A DNA stretch of 64,000 nt from JL08 sp039969355 (GTDB taxonomy: Bacteria > Pseudomonadota > Alphaproteobacteria > Rhodobacterales > Rhodobacteraceae): contig JBDVOA010000032.1 in assembly GCA_039969355.1 (NCBI GenBank), forward strand, positions 62,001-126,000, in the 5' to 3' direction. A program made the translations under genes and the position numbers. Positions within the stretch are counted from its first letter, which is position 1; each line of letters starts with the position of its first letter. The notes under the pieces are model-generated. The model had not been told where the DNA came from and did no database searches. It worked only from the letters and a program-made list of their open reading frames with translations. This document shows, one piece after another, positions 18,710 through 27,198 of the stretch.

Positions 18710-19233
18710 GCCTGATCCGGCCAGACGCACGCAGAGCGCTATGGCGTTTGCGTGAGGTATTGGTAGGGACGGGATTGATCTGCCTGGGCCTGTATTGGGC
18801 GTTTGGCCTGAACGGCATTTTGTCGCTTGTAGGATACGCGGTACTCATCATCGGGATAGGCCTGCTGGCACTTGGGGTGCAGCGCGCGCGGTTTCGCACC
18901 AGTGCCGATGGTCCCGGGGTGGTTCAGGTGGATGAAGGCCAGATTACCTATTTCGGCCCCCTTTCGGGAGGCGTCGTCGCTCTTGCTGATCTTGAGCGGT
19001 TGACGCTCGATCAAACCTCATCGCCGCCGCATTGGGTGCTGGATCAATCGGGCCAGCAATCAGTCTACGTGCCCTTGAATGCCACAGGTGCGGATACCCT
19101 ATTTGACGCCTACGCAACATTGCCCGGCCTGCAGACCGAACGGATGCTGGGTGAATTGCACCGCTCCCCGCCTCGTGCAGTTGTGATCTGGGAACGCCGC
19201 CCGTTACGCCCGGCCACTGCGAGGTTGCATTGA
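18706..19233 (+). CDS. conserved two-helix membrane protein
   Basis: A 175-aa protein starting by ATGA overlap with rsmE. Two adjacent hydrophobic helices near the N-terminus (VLVGTGLICLGLYWAFGL and LVGYAVLIIGIGLLALGV) are followed by a soluble domain of about 110 residues. I do not recognise a named family, but this position between rsmE and gshA recurs in Rhodobacterales. Probably an inner-membrane protein with a cytoplasmic or periplasmic PH-like domain; that last point is a guess. Confidence 0.75.
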   Translation: MSLIRPDARRALWRLREVLVGTGLICLGLYWAFGLNGILSLVGYAVLIIGIGLLALGVQRARFRTSADGPGVVQVDEGQITYFGPLSGGVVALADLERLTLDQTSSPPHWVLDQSGQQSVYVPLNATGADTLFDAYATLPGLQTERMLGELHRSPPRAVVIWERRPLRPATARLH

Positions 19234-19297
19234 CACCCCCCGAAATTCGACGCACCACTGGCCTCTGACCAGAATTACCAGATTGGAGTTTCGCCTC

Positions 19298-20668
19298 ATG
19301 TCTATTCCTCAATCCGGCGGTGGCCCGATCGAACATCATGACCAACTCGCACAGCTCTTGGCTGACGGGTGCAAGCCCAAAAGTGACTGGCGCATTGGCA
19401 CTGAGCACGAAAAATTTGGTTATTGTAAAGATACGCTGTTGCCGCTGCCGTTTGAAGGCGAGCGATCCATTGTGGCTGTTCTCGAAGGGCTGCGGGATCG
19501 GCATCATTGGACAGAAGTGCGCGAGGCGGGTCATCTGATCGGGCTTGAGAAAGACGGCGGCAATATTTCACTGGAACCGGGTGGTCAGCTGGAATTGTCG
19601 GGCGGGCCACTCGATACCATTCACGAAACCTGCGACGAGGTGAATAATCACCTGCGCGAGGTCAAAGATATCGCGGATGAAGTCGGCGTTGGCTTCATCG
19701 GTTTGGGGGCCGCCCCGATCTGGACGCACGATCAGATGCCGTTAATGCCCAAGGGCCGGTACAAACTGATGAATGACTACATGCAGCGCGTCGGCACCAT
19801 GGGCACCACCATGATGCGCAGAACCTGCACCGTGCAGGTCAACCTCGACTTCGGATCCGAGTCGGACATGGTACAAAAACTGCGCGTGGCTCTGGCCTTG
19901 CAGCCGGTGGCAACGGCATTGTTCGCGAACTCCCCGTTTTTTGAGGGCAAACCTAATGGGCTCAAGTCATGGCGTTCTCGCGTGTGGCGGGATCTGGATG
20001 CACAGCGCACCGGCATGTTGCCTTTTGTTTTTGAAGAAGGTTTCGGGTTTGAACGCTGGGTACAATACGCACTCGACGTGCCAATGTACTTTGTCTATCG
20101 CGACGGCAATTACATCGATGCATTGGGCCAGTCCTTCCGCGACTTTCTGAATGGCAGACTGCCTGCGCTGCCCGGTGAAACTCCAACCCTGTCGGATTGG
20201 GCGGACCATCTGACAACAGCCTTCCCCGAGGCGCGGATCAAACAGTTCATCGAAATGCGCGGTGCCGATGGTGGCCCATGGCGGCGACTCTGCGCACTGC
20301 CCGCGTTCTGGACCGGCCTCATGTACAATCAATCGGCGCTGGATGGCGCATGGGACCTGGTCAAACACTGGGACGCAGAAACCCGGGACGCCCTGCGGGT
20401 GGCAGCCAGCGTGGATGGGTTGCAGGCGCAAGTCGGCGATATCCAAATGCACGATCTTGCGCGCGAAGCTGTGGCCCTGTCCGAGGCTGGCCTAAGAGCT
20501 CGCGCCCGGCCCGGAGCAGGTGGTATGGTCCCCGATGAGACCCATTTCCTGAATGCGCTGAAAGAAAGCATAGAAACCGGCCAGGTGCCCGCAGATGAAC
20601 TGCTGGAAAGATATCACAGCGATTGGGAAGGTGATCTGACGCGTATTTATGGTGACTATAGCTACTAG
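19298..20668 (+). CDS. gshA: glutamate-cysteine ligase (alphaproteobacterial/plant type)
   Basis: First enzyme of glutathione synthesis, joining glutamate and cysteine with ATP. It is 456 aa and of the plant/alphaproteobacterial class. Motifs include the N-terminal WRIGTEHEKFGY, NISLEPGGQLELSG, and MMRRTCTVQVNLDF. The start at 19298 (MSIPQSGGGP) follows a TTGGAG site; an upstream open frame would add five residues. Monocistronic or following the membrane protein. Confidence 0.95.
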   Translation: MSIPQSGGGPIEHHDQLAQLLADGCKPKSDWRIGTEHEKFGYCKDTLLPLPFEGERSIVAVLEGLRDRHHWTEVREAGHLIGLEKDGGNISLEPGGQLELSGGPLDTIHETCDEVNNHLREVKDIADEVGVGFIGLGAAPIWTHDQMPLMPKGRYKLMNDYMQRVGTMGTTMMRRTCTVQVNLDFGSESDMVQKLRVALALQPVATALFANSPFFEGKPNGLKSWRSRVWRDLDAQRTGMLPFVFEEGFGFERWVQYALDVPMYFVYRDGNYIDALGQSFRDFLNGRLPALPGETPTLSDWADHLTTAFPEARIKQFIEMRGADGGPWRRLCALPAFWTGLMYNQSALDGAWDLVKHWDAETRDALRVAASVDGLQAQVGDIQMHDLAREAVALSEAGLRARARPGAGGMVPDETHFLNALKESIETGQVPADELLERYHSDWEGDLTRIYGDYSY

Positions 20669-20812
20669 AATGAATACGATTTTCGCAATAATAAAACCGG
20701 CGCTCGGAATGTTGCTTGTCTTTTTCCGGTGTCCGACAGCGAACTCTCAGCTACTCATCCATATTTATAAGTCTGTCATGCACGCTCAGAAAGCTCGATT
20801 TTGACCCGGTGG

Positions 20813-21106
20813 CTATTCAACGAGATCGTAGTGCTTGATCGTTCTGAATTTGACTAACTCGGCTTCGGCAGGATCAATATGTGGGCTCTGATAGTCGTCG
20901 CCAACAAAAGCTTTCAGTGAGTCCAAGTCTTTCCAGATCATGACAAAACTGAACTCTGCTGGAGAATCCGGACGAGGCGCACCGGGCAGAACCTGAATGA
21001 TGCCCTCAGTGTTTTTCATCATTGGGATAGCGGTCTCATGGAAGAACTTGCTGAACTCTTCCTCTTTACCAGGCCTCGTAACTACCTGAAAAATACGCAT
21101 GATCAT
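20813..21106 (-). CDS. antibiotic-biosynthesis-monooxygenase-domain (ABM) protein
   Basis: Small 97-aa ferredoxin-like alpha/beta barrel protein of the ABM/dimeric barrel superfamily. It begins MIMRIFQVVTRPGKEEEF and contains FSFVMIWKDLDSLKAFVGD, typical of these stand-alone domains. GGGAGG is positioned 8 bases upstream of the ATG at 21106. It stands alone; 161 bp upstream carry direct TGCGCAA repeats. Function within the superfamily cannot be fixed. Confidence 0.75.
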   Translation of the reverse strand: MIMRIFQVVTRPGKEEEFSKFFHETAIPMMKNTEGIIQVLPGAPRPDSPAEFSFVMIWKDLDSLKAFVGDDYQSPHIDPAEAELVKFRTIKHYDLVE

Positions 21107-21267
21107 TCAACTGTCCTCCCTTTGGTTGGACTCCTGTCTGAATGCCTGCCTCGATCTGAAGAAATATAACATGTCTGGGTGGTATTGTCTGCGCAATCTA
21201 AATCCCACTTGCGCAACCGTGTAACAGCAAGTTGTTGTTAGCGAATGATAAACAAATATCAGACTTT

Positions 21268-21876
21268 CTATTTCTTCTGACCGATCTTGGGCTCCGTGCC
21301 AGCCTTGATCCGCTTGATATTGTCTTTGTGACGCATAAATACCCACGCCGTCAGGACAATTCCCAACAGCAAAGCGCCTGAATGTCCCAGTAGCACCATG
21401 AAAAAGGTGGATGACGCGGCTGCCACCAACGCGCCCATGGAGGACATGCGCGACAGGCCGGCACCAACGGCCCAAGCCGCGCAACAGCCTAGGCCGACAG
21501 GCCACGCCAGCGCGATCATGATCCCAAGGAAGGTCGCGACACCTTTTCCACCCCGAAAGCCCAGCCAGATCGGGTAGCAATGACCCAGAAAGGCCGCCAA
21601 TGCGGCGATCTGGGCTGCGTCTTCGCCCGATATGACCCTCGCTAGCAGGACGGCTGCGGCGCCTTTGAAGCCGTCCAGAAAAACCGTCAATGCTGCGGCG
21701 GTTTTATTGCCGGTGCGCAGGACATTTGTTGCGCCAATATTGCCTGACCCGATTTCGCGCAGGTTGCCCAGCCCCATCACATTGGCAATGATCATGCCAT
21801 AGGGGATGGATCCCAGCCCATAGCCGATTAGTGCCCACAGGATCAGGCCGCCAAGGGATGTTTCAAATAAAGGCAT
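21268..21876 (-). CDS. plsY: acyl phosphate:glycerol-3-phosphate acyltransferase
   Basis: Inner-membrane acyltransferase for phosphatidic acid synthesis, 202 aa. Signatures are GSIPYGMIIA, the GSGNIGATNVLRT loop, LDGFKGAAAV, GHCYPIWLGFRGGKGVAT and FMRHKDNIKRI. Its ATG overlaps the stop of the pseudo-dihydroorotase gene (TGATG), so pyrB, the small ORF, the pyrC homologue and plsY appear co-transcribed. Confidence 0.95.
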   Translation of the reverse strand: MPLFETSLGGLILWALIGYGLGSIPYGMIIANVMGLGNLREIGSGNIGATNVLRTGNKTAAALTVFLDGFKGAAAVLLARVISGEDAAQIAALAAFLGHCYPIWLGFRGGKGVATFLGIMIALAWPVGLGCCAAWAVGAGLSRMSSMGALVAAASSTFFMVLLGHSGALLLGIVLTAWVFMRHKDNIKRIKAGTEPKIGQKK

Positions 21877-23159
21877 CAATGCTCTCTTTCATAGACCAGT
21901 TGGCCCGCGACATAGGTGGCCAAAACTCTACCCTGCATGCGTTCGCCATCAAACGGCGTGTTCTTGGATTTGGACTGTAGCGTCGTGCGGTCCATGACAA
22001 AGGGGACATCAGGATCAAACAGCACCAGATCGGCGGGGGCGCCAACAGCGAGGCGCCCTCCGGGCAGTCCCAGTATTTTGGCCGGATTGAGCGACATCGC
22101 CCGGAACAATGTCGGCAAGTCGAGTTGATCGCTATGGTAAAGACGCATCGCAGCCGGAAGCAGCGTTTCCAGTGCAACCGCGCCGCTGGCGGCCTCTTCA
22201 AAAGGCAACCGTTTGCTTTCTTCGTCTTGCGGCGTGTGCATTGAGCTGATGATATCGATCAGCCCGTCGCGCAAAGCCTCAATGATGGCTAGCCGATCCT
22301 CTTCAGAGCGTAGTGGCGGTTTGACTTTGAAAAAGGTCCGATAATCCGCCACGTCCAGTTCGTTCAGCGTTAAATGGTGGATAGAAGCGCCGGCGGTGAT
22401 ATCAAGTCCATTACGTTTGGCGCGCTCCAGCGCGGGCAGGGCGCGCGCGGTTGTGATCTGATCAACGTGATAGCGCGCTCTGGTCATTTCGACCAAGGCG
22501 ATGTCGCGATCCAGTCCCATGCGTTCGGCCATAGGTGAAACAGCAGGGAGACCCCGGAGCGAGGCAAACTTGCCGGACGTCACAGCCGCGCCGCCCGACA
22601 ATATCGGCTCCTGAATATGGGCAATGACCAACGCCCCGACTGAGCGCGCGTATGTCAGTGCGCGACTGAACACTTTGGTATCGGTGACCACATGATCGCA
22701 ATCAGTGAAGGCAATCGCGCCCGCATCCATAAGAAACCCGATTTCAGACATTTCGCGCCCTGCGCGTCCTTTGGTCAGGGCCGCCATCGGCCTGACATTG
22801 ACCGAGGTCGCCTGATTGGCACGGCGGGTGACGAATTCCAGCACTTCCGGGCTGTCGATGGCCGGATCTGTATCGGGGCGCGTCACCATCGTCGTGACGC
22901 CCCCTGCAGCCGCCGCCAGCCCGGCAGATTTGAACGATTCCTTGTGGCGTTCGCCGGGCTCGCAAACTTTGACGCCGATATCGATGATGCCCGGGGCCAG
23001 ACACTTTCCCCGGCAATCTACCGGAGGCCCCGTGGGGGCAGGTCGCGCGCCATTGGGCAGGATCTTGGTAATCTTTCCATTCGCCACCTGAACAGAGCCG
23101 AGCGAGTCTGTTCCGGCCTCAGGGTCGATCAGGCGGGCGTTAATGAATGTCAGTGTCAT
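21876..23159 (-). CDS. dihydroorotase homologue lacking catalytic residues (PyrC'/PyrX-type)
   Basis: A 427-aa amidohydrolase-fold protein clearly of the dihydroorotase family and next to pyrB. The metal-binding HxH of the N-terminal motif is absent: the segment reads PGIIDIGVKVCEPG instead of DxHxHxR. The substrate motif PNTxP is RPDTDP, and the C-terminal catalytic Asp motif (DHAPH) reads SSMHTPQ. IHHL and AHIQEP remain. It is therefore probably a non-catalytic partner that assembles with aspartate carbamoyltransferase, as known for Pseudomonas-type complexes; an active pyrC should lie elsewhere. Confidence 0.88.
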   Translation of the reverse strand: MTLTFINARLIDPEAGTDSLGSVQVANGKITKILPNGARPAPTGPPVDCRGKCLAPGIIDIGVKVCEPGERHKESFKSAGLAAAAGGVTTMVTRPDTDPAIDSPEVLEFVTRRANQATSVNVRPMAALTKGRAGREMSEIGFLMDAGAIAFTDCDHVVTDTKVFSRALTYARSVGALVIAHIQEPILSGGAAVTSGKFASLRGLPAVSPMAERMGLDRDIALVEMTRARYHVDQITTARALPALERAKRNGLDITAGASIHHLTLNELDVADYRTFFKVKPPLRSEEDRLAIIEALRDGLIDIISSMHTPQDEESKRLPFEEAASGAVALETLLPAAMRLYHSDQLDLPTLFRAMSLNPAKILGLPGGRLAVGAPADLVLFDPDVPFVMDRTTLQSKSKNTPFDGERMQGRVLATYVAGQLVYEREH

Positions 23160-23163
23160 CTGC

Positions 23164-23265
23164 TTAGCTCCCGATCCAAAACATCAGACCCGCCACGCCG
23201 AACACAACAAGCAAGGCGACCACTGCGACACGACCGGACATTTTGGGATCCTTGGGGTCATTCAT
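23164..23265 (-). CDS. 33-aa single-helix membrane protein between pyrB and pyrC'
   Basis: Short ORF coding MNDPKDPKMSGRVAVVALLV then VFGVAGLMFWIGS. The ATG lies inside the last codons of pyrB (ATGAATGA overlap) and the stop is 4 bp before the next gene, which is strong positional support for translation. The C-terminal two-thirds form one hydrophobic helix. Because both neighbours are thought to form a cytosolic complex, the peptide might tether it to the membrane; that is speculation. Confidence 0.65.
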   Translation of the reverse strand: MNDPKDPKMSGRVAVVALLVVFGVAGLMFWIGS

Positions 23266-24199
23266 GGCGGCTTGACCTTAGATTTCGCGCCAACAGATCC
23301 ATTGCTGCCATGCGCACTGCAACGCCCATCTCGACCTGTTCCTGAATGACCGAACGGTTGATGTCGTCCGCCAGCGTGCCGTCAATCTCGACTCCGCGGT
23401 TCATTGGACCAGGGTGCATGATGATCGCATCGGGTTTGGCGTTGCTCAGCTTTTTAGCATCCAATCCATAACGGTGAAAATACTCGCGCTCTGACGGGAT
23501 GAAGCCACCGTCCATGCGTTCTTTTTGCAGGCGTAACATCATGACCACGTCAACGTCTTTAAGCCCCTCGTGCATGTCCTCAAAGACTTCGACGCCAAAA
23601 TCGACAATGCCCGCAGGCATCAGAGTTGGTGGGCCAATCAATCGTAGGCGATTCTCCATTTTGCCCAATAACATTATGTTAGACCGCGCAACGCGGGAAT
23701 GCGCGATATCGCCACAAATTGCGATGGACAGGCGATGCAACCGCCCCTTTGCCCGCCGGATGGTCAACGCATCCAGCAGCGCTTGGGTCGGATGCTCGTG
23801 ACGTCCATCGCCGGCGTTCAGGACCGCGCAATTTACTTTTTGCGACAGCAAATCAACCGCACCGGAATGCGGATGTCGTACAACCAGCAGATCCGGATGC
23901 ATTGCATTTAGCGTCAAAGCAGTGTCGATCAGTGTTTCACCCTTTTTGATCGAGCTTGCCCGCATTTCCATGTTCATCACGTCCGCCCCCAGCCGTTTGC
24001 CTGCCAGTTCAAAGCTGGCTTGGGTTCGGGTGGAATTTTCAAAGAACATGTTTATCTGGGTCAGACCTGCCAGAGCATCAGAGTGTTTGGCGGTTTGGCG
24101 ATTCAGCGCAGCGTAATCATCTGCCAGATCAAGAATGGAACGGATGTCATCCGGTCCGAGCTGTTCGATCCCAAGAAGATGGCGATGGGCAAAACGCAT
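23258..24199 (-). CDS. pyrB: aspartate carbamoyltransferase catalytic subunit
   Basis: Joins carbamoyl phosphate and aspartate in pyrimidine synthesis. It is 313 aa from the ATG at 24199 (MRFAHRHLLGIEQL), with a GGAG site upstream. Carbamoyl-phosphate motif FFENSTRTQASFE, then NAGDGRHEHPTQALLD and the C-terminal IMHPGPMNRGVEI are all present. It heads an operon with the 33-aa ORF, the pseudo-dihydroorotase and plsY. No pyrI regulatory subunit is seen, consistent with an ATCase/pDHO-type complex. Confidence 0.95.
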   Translation of the reverse strand: MRFAHRHLLGIEQLGPDDIRSILDLADDYAALNRQTAKHSDALAGLTQINMFFENSTRTQASFELAGKRLGADVMNMEMRASSIKKGETLIDTALTLNAMHPDLLVVRHPHSGAVDLLSQKVNCAVLNAGDGRHEHPTQALLDALTIRRAKGRLHRLSIAICGDIAHSRVARSNIMLLGKMENRLRLIGPPTLMPAGIVDFGVEVFEDMHEGLKDVDVVMMLRLQKERMDGGFIPSEREYFHRYGLDAKKLSNAKPDAIIMHPGPMNRGVEIDGTLADDINRSVIQEQVEMGVAVRMAAMDLLARNLRSSRHE

Positions 24200-24326
24200 G
24201 GACCGCTCCGGCAATAGTTTCCGCCTTATAAGGAGCGTGCTGCGACCGGGCAAGAGATGAGGTGATCCGCAGAAAGAATAAAGATGACCGTTTTAACTGC
24301 CGCGCAGGAAGAGTAGCCTGCTAGGT

Positions 24327-25097
24327 ATGGAATCAATGGATTTTTATACAGCAAAGGCCTTGCTCGAATGGCAAGTGGAACTGGGCGCGACCGAGGCAAT
24401 CGCAGATGTGCCATTAAATCGATATGACATTCCAGACTCGGCACCCAAGCGTGAGGAACCGCATTTTGCGGCACCAGCTACATCGCGAGATGTCGATCCG
24501 GTCAAAGAGGCAGAGCGTCTCGCGGCAGATTCCGGATCGCTGGAAGGTTTACGCGCAGCGTTGGATGGGTTTGAGCATTGTGAGCTAAAACGGGGCGCCC
24601 GAAGTCTGGTGTTTTCAGATGGCGATCCTGCGGCGCGAGTCATGTTGATTGGCGAGGCACCGGGGCGGGACGAAGATAGGGAAGGGCGTCCCTTTGTGGG
24701 CCGTGCAGGGCAGTTGCTGGACCGAATGCTGGCGGCTATTGATATGTCACGCGATGCGTCGTTGTCCCCGGTTTATATAACCAACGTGTTGCCATGGAGG
24801 CCGCCGCAAAATCGCGATCCCAAAACCGAGGAAATTGCCATGATGCGCCCGTTCTTGGAGCGGCATGTCGCCTTGATAAATCCGGACATCATCGTTTTGA
24901 TGGGTAATATCAGCTGTCAGGCCGTATTGGGCAAACGAGGCATAACCCGGTTGCGTGGACAATGGGGTCAGGCGTTTGGCAAGCCGGTGTTGCCGATGTT
25001 TCACCCAGCATATTTGCTGCGCACACCCAAAGCCAAACGCGAGGCCTGGGCCGATTTATTGGCTCTGAAAGCGCGGTTGCACGCGGAGATAAACTGA
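24327..25097 (+). CDS. uracil-DNA glycosylase, family 4-like
   Basis: A 256-aa uracil-DNA glycosylase superfamily member that would remove uracil from DNA. Catalytic motif 1 is GEAPGRDEDREGRPFVG, motif 2 is FHPAYLLR, and YITNVLPWRPPQNRDP lies between. Of the four cysteines that hold the 4Fe-4S cluster in classical family 4 enzymes only one (EHCELK) is visible; the KCRPP cysteine is Trp. A 90-residue N-terminal extension is low in complexity. Divergent from pyrB; overlaps moaB by one base. Confidence 0.85.
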   Translation: MESMDFYTAKALLEWQVELGATEAIADVPLNRYDIPDSAPKREEPHFAAPATSRDVDPVKEAERLAADSGSLEGLRAALDGFEHCELKRGARSLVFSDGDPAARVMLIGEAPGRDEDREGRPFVGRAGQLLDRMLAAIDMSRDASLSPVYITNVLPWRPPQNRDPKTEEIAMMRPFLERHVALINPDIIVLMGNISCQAVLGKRGITRLRGQWGQAFGKPVLPMFHPAYLLRTPKAKREAWADLLALKARLHAEIN

Positions 25098-25639
25098 TGT
25101 CTCGGACCGCCGGATTTTTGGAATTTGTTCCTGTGCGCATCGCCGTCCTGACCGCTTCGGATACGCGGAAAACCGAAGATGATAAATCAGGTCAGATTCT
25201 GGTCGACCGTATCGCAGCAGCTGGTCACACGGTCGCGGATCGCAAGATTATTCAGGATGACCGAGCAGAGATTTCAAAACAGTTGCGGGCCTGGATCGCA
25301 GATAAATCGGTGGACGTGGTCATCTCGACTGGCGGAACTGGCCTAACTGGACGTGATGTCTCGGTTGAGGCGCACCGCGATGTCTACGAAAAAGAAATTG
25401 ATGCTTTTGGCACAGTGTTCACGATCGTTTCAATGCAAAAGATCGGGACTTCTGCTATACAGTCACGTGCAACGGGCGGTGTCGCCGGTGGCACTTACCT
25501 TTTCGCGCTGCCTGGAAGTCCGGGTGCCTGCAAAGATGCGTGGGACGAGATCCTGCAACATCAATTGGATTTTCGGCACCGCCCCTGCAATTTCGTTGAG
25601 ATAATGCCGCGATTGGATGAAGATAAACGACGGAAATGA
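25097..25639 (+). CDS. moaB: molybdenum cofactor biosynthesis protein B
   Basis: MogA/MoaB-type protein of 180 aa that binds and adenylylates molybdopterin. Conserved sequences are VLTASDTR, VVISTGGTGLTGRDV, and LFALPGSPGACKDAW. The ATG overlaps the glycosylase stop (TGATG). The start at 25097 (MSRTAGFLEFVP) is set by that overlap. It is a third Moco locus in the window. Confidence 0.93.
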   Translation: MSRTAGFLEFVPVRIAVLTASDTRKTEDDKSGQILVDRIAAAGHTVADRKIIQDDRAEISKQLRAWIADKSVDVVISTGGTGLTGRDVSVEAHRDVYEKEIDAFGTVFTIVSMQKIGTSAIQSRATGGVAGGTYLFALPGSPGACKDAWDEILQHQLDFRHRPCNFVEIMPRLDEDKRRK

Positions 25640-25737
25640 TACAATCCCCCGTTAAGGCTTTAATGACTTGGTATTTTGGATGGCAACACTAGATTAACAA
25701 TGCCGGTTAATTGCTGGCCAAGCAAAGGAAAAAAAGC

Positions 25738-27195
25738 ATGCGGTTTCTCAGGCAGAGCCTGACGGGATTGTTTTTGGCAGCGGTGACGCTGGCCTTGCTG
25801 ATTTATGCTGGGCAATTGATTGGATCCGCCATTCAGGTCCGATTGGCTGATGCGCCGCCTCCTGCGGCAGCCCGCGAACGGGTGTTTGCGGTGAACGTTG
25901 TGACGGCTAAGTCTGAAACTATAACTCCGATATTGCCTGCTTTTGGCGAAGTGCAAAGCCGCCGCACGTTGGAACTGCGCGCAGCCGTGGGTGGGCGGAT
26001 CATCGAACTTGCCAAAGAGTTTCAGGAAGGGGGCGATGTGCGTGAGGGTCAGGTTCTGGCAAGAATTGATCCCGCAGACGCACAATCCACTTTGGACCGA
26101 GTCCTGAGCGACTTGCGTGATGCTGAGGCAGAGGGTCGTGACGCAGCGCGCGGCCTGATTCTTGCACAAGAAGAATTGGCGGCGACTGAAGATCAGGCAA
26201 ATTTGCAAGCCAAGGCATTTCAGCGGCAATCTGATCTACAAGAGCGTGGTGTTGGAACTGCCGCTGCTGTCGAACTGGCTGAAATGACAGCCGCTTCATC
26301 GCGCCAGGCAGTCGTGTCGCGACGTCAAGCCGAAGCGCAGGCAGAGGCCCGGCTGGATCAGTCCGTCACGAAACTTTCACGCGCCAGAATCGCTTTGGCT
26401 GAGGCGGAGAGAAGATTGGAAGACACAACCGTCCTAGCGGAATTTGACGGGACGCTGGCGGATGTTGCGTTGGTTCGCGGGGGGTTGATTGCTGCCAACG
26501 AAAAACTGGCCGATCTGATCGATGACAAGAGTCTTGAAGTATTATTTCGGGTGTCCACCGCCCAATACAGCCGACTGTTGGATGAAACCGGGGCTTTGGC
26601 TCTTGTTCCAGTCACGGTCACTCTGGACGTAGCAGGGATTGATTTGTCTGCGAATGCCGCCATCGAGCGGGACAGCGCCGGGGCTGGCTCCGGCCAAACA
26701 GGGCGGCTGATTTTTGCTAGGCTCGATGATGCGCCAGGCTTTAAACCGGGGGATTTCGTTACGGTCTCTGTGCACGAAACTGCCTTGGACAATGTCATTC
26801 GTTTGCCCTCATCGTCGGTCAGCGCAGGTGGTGCGGTCTTGGTTATTGGGCCCGATGATCGGCTAGAGTCAATGCCAGTATCAGTTTTGCGGCGTCAGGG
26901 TGATGACGTTCTGGTGCGAGCGCCCGAAATTGTAGGGCGCGAAGTTGTCACGGCGCGTTCGCCATTGTTAGGCGCCGGGATCGCGGTGCGACCTCTACGG
27001 GGCGCAGAGAGCCAGACGACGAATGAGCAAGCCATGCTGGAATTGACCGAAGAACGACGTGCAAGGCTTGTCGCCTTTGTTGAAGCCAATGAACGTATGC
27101 CGGCAGAGGCCAAGGCCCGGATACTGGGGCAGTTGGAAAAGCCGCAGGTGCCTGTCCGGATGGTCGAACGGATCGAAAGTCGGATGGGGGGCTAG
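25738..27195 (+). CDS. RND efflux periplasmic adaptor (HlyD/AcrA family)
   Basis: Membrane-fusion protein of 485 aa. The N-terminal signal anchor (GLFLAAVTLALLIYAGQLI) precedes a biotinyl-lipoyl domain (LRAAVGGRIIELAKEFQEGGDVREGQVLARID), a long helical hairpin of about 100 residues and beta-barrel domains. The ATG at 25738 follows AAAGGA. The gene is 3 bp upstream of the RND pump. No TolC-type outer-membrane channel gene is nearby. Confidence 0.92.
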   Translation: MRFLRQSLTGLFLAAVTLALLIYAGQLIGSAIQVRLADAPPPAAARERVFAVNVVTAKSETITPILPAFGEVQSRRTLELRAAVGGRIIELAKEFQEGGDVREGQVLARIDPADAQSTLDRVLSDLRDAEAEGRDAARGLILAQEELAATEDQANLQAKAFQRQSDLQERGVGTAAAVELAEMTAASSRQAVVSRRQAEAQAEARLDQSVTKLSRARIALAEAERRLEDTTVLAEFDGTLADVALVRGGLIAANEKLADLIDDKSLEVLFRVSTAQYSRLLDETGALALVPVTVTLDVAGIDLSANAAIERDSAGAGSGQTGRLIFARLDDAPGFKPGDFVTVSVHETALDNVIRLPSSSVSAGGAVLVIGPDDRLESMPVSVLRRQGDDVLVRAPEIVGREVVTARSPLLGAGIAVRPLRGAESQTTNEQAMLELTEERRARLVAFVEANERMPAEAKARILGQLEKPQVPVRMVERIESRMGG

Positions 27196-27198
27196 ACA

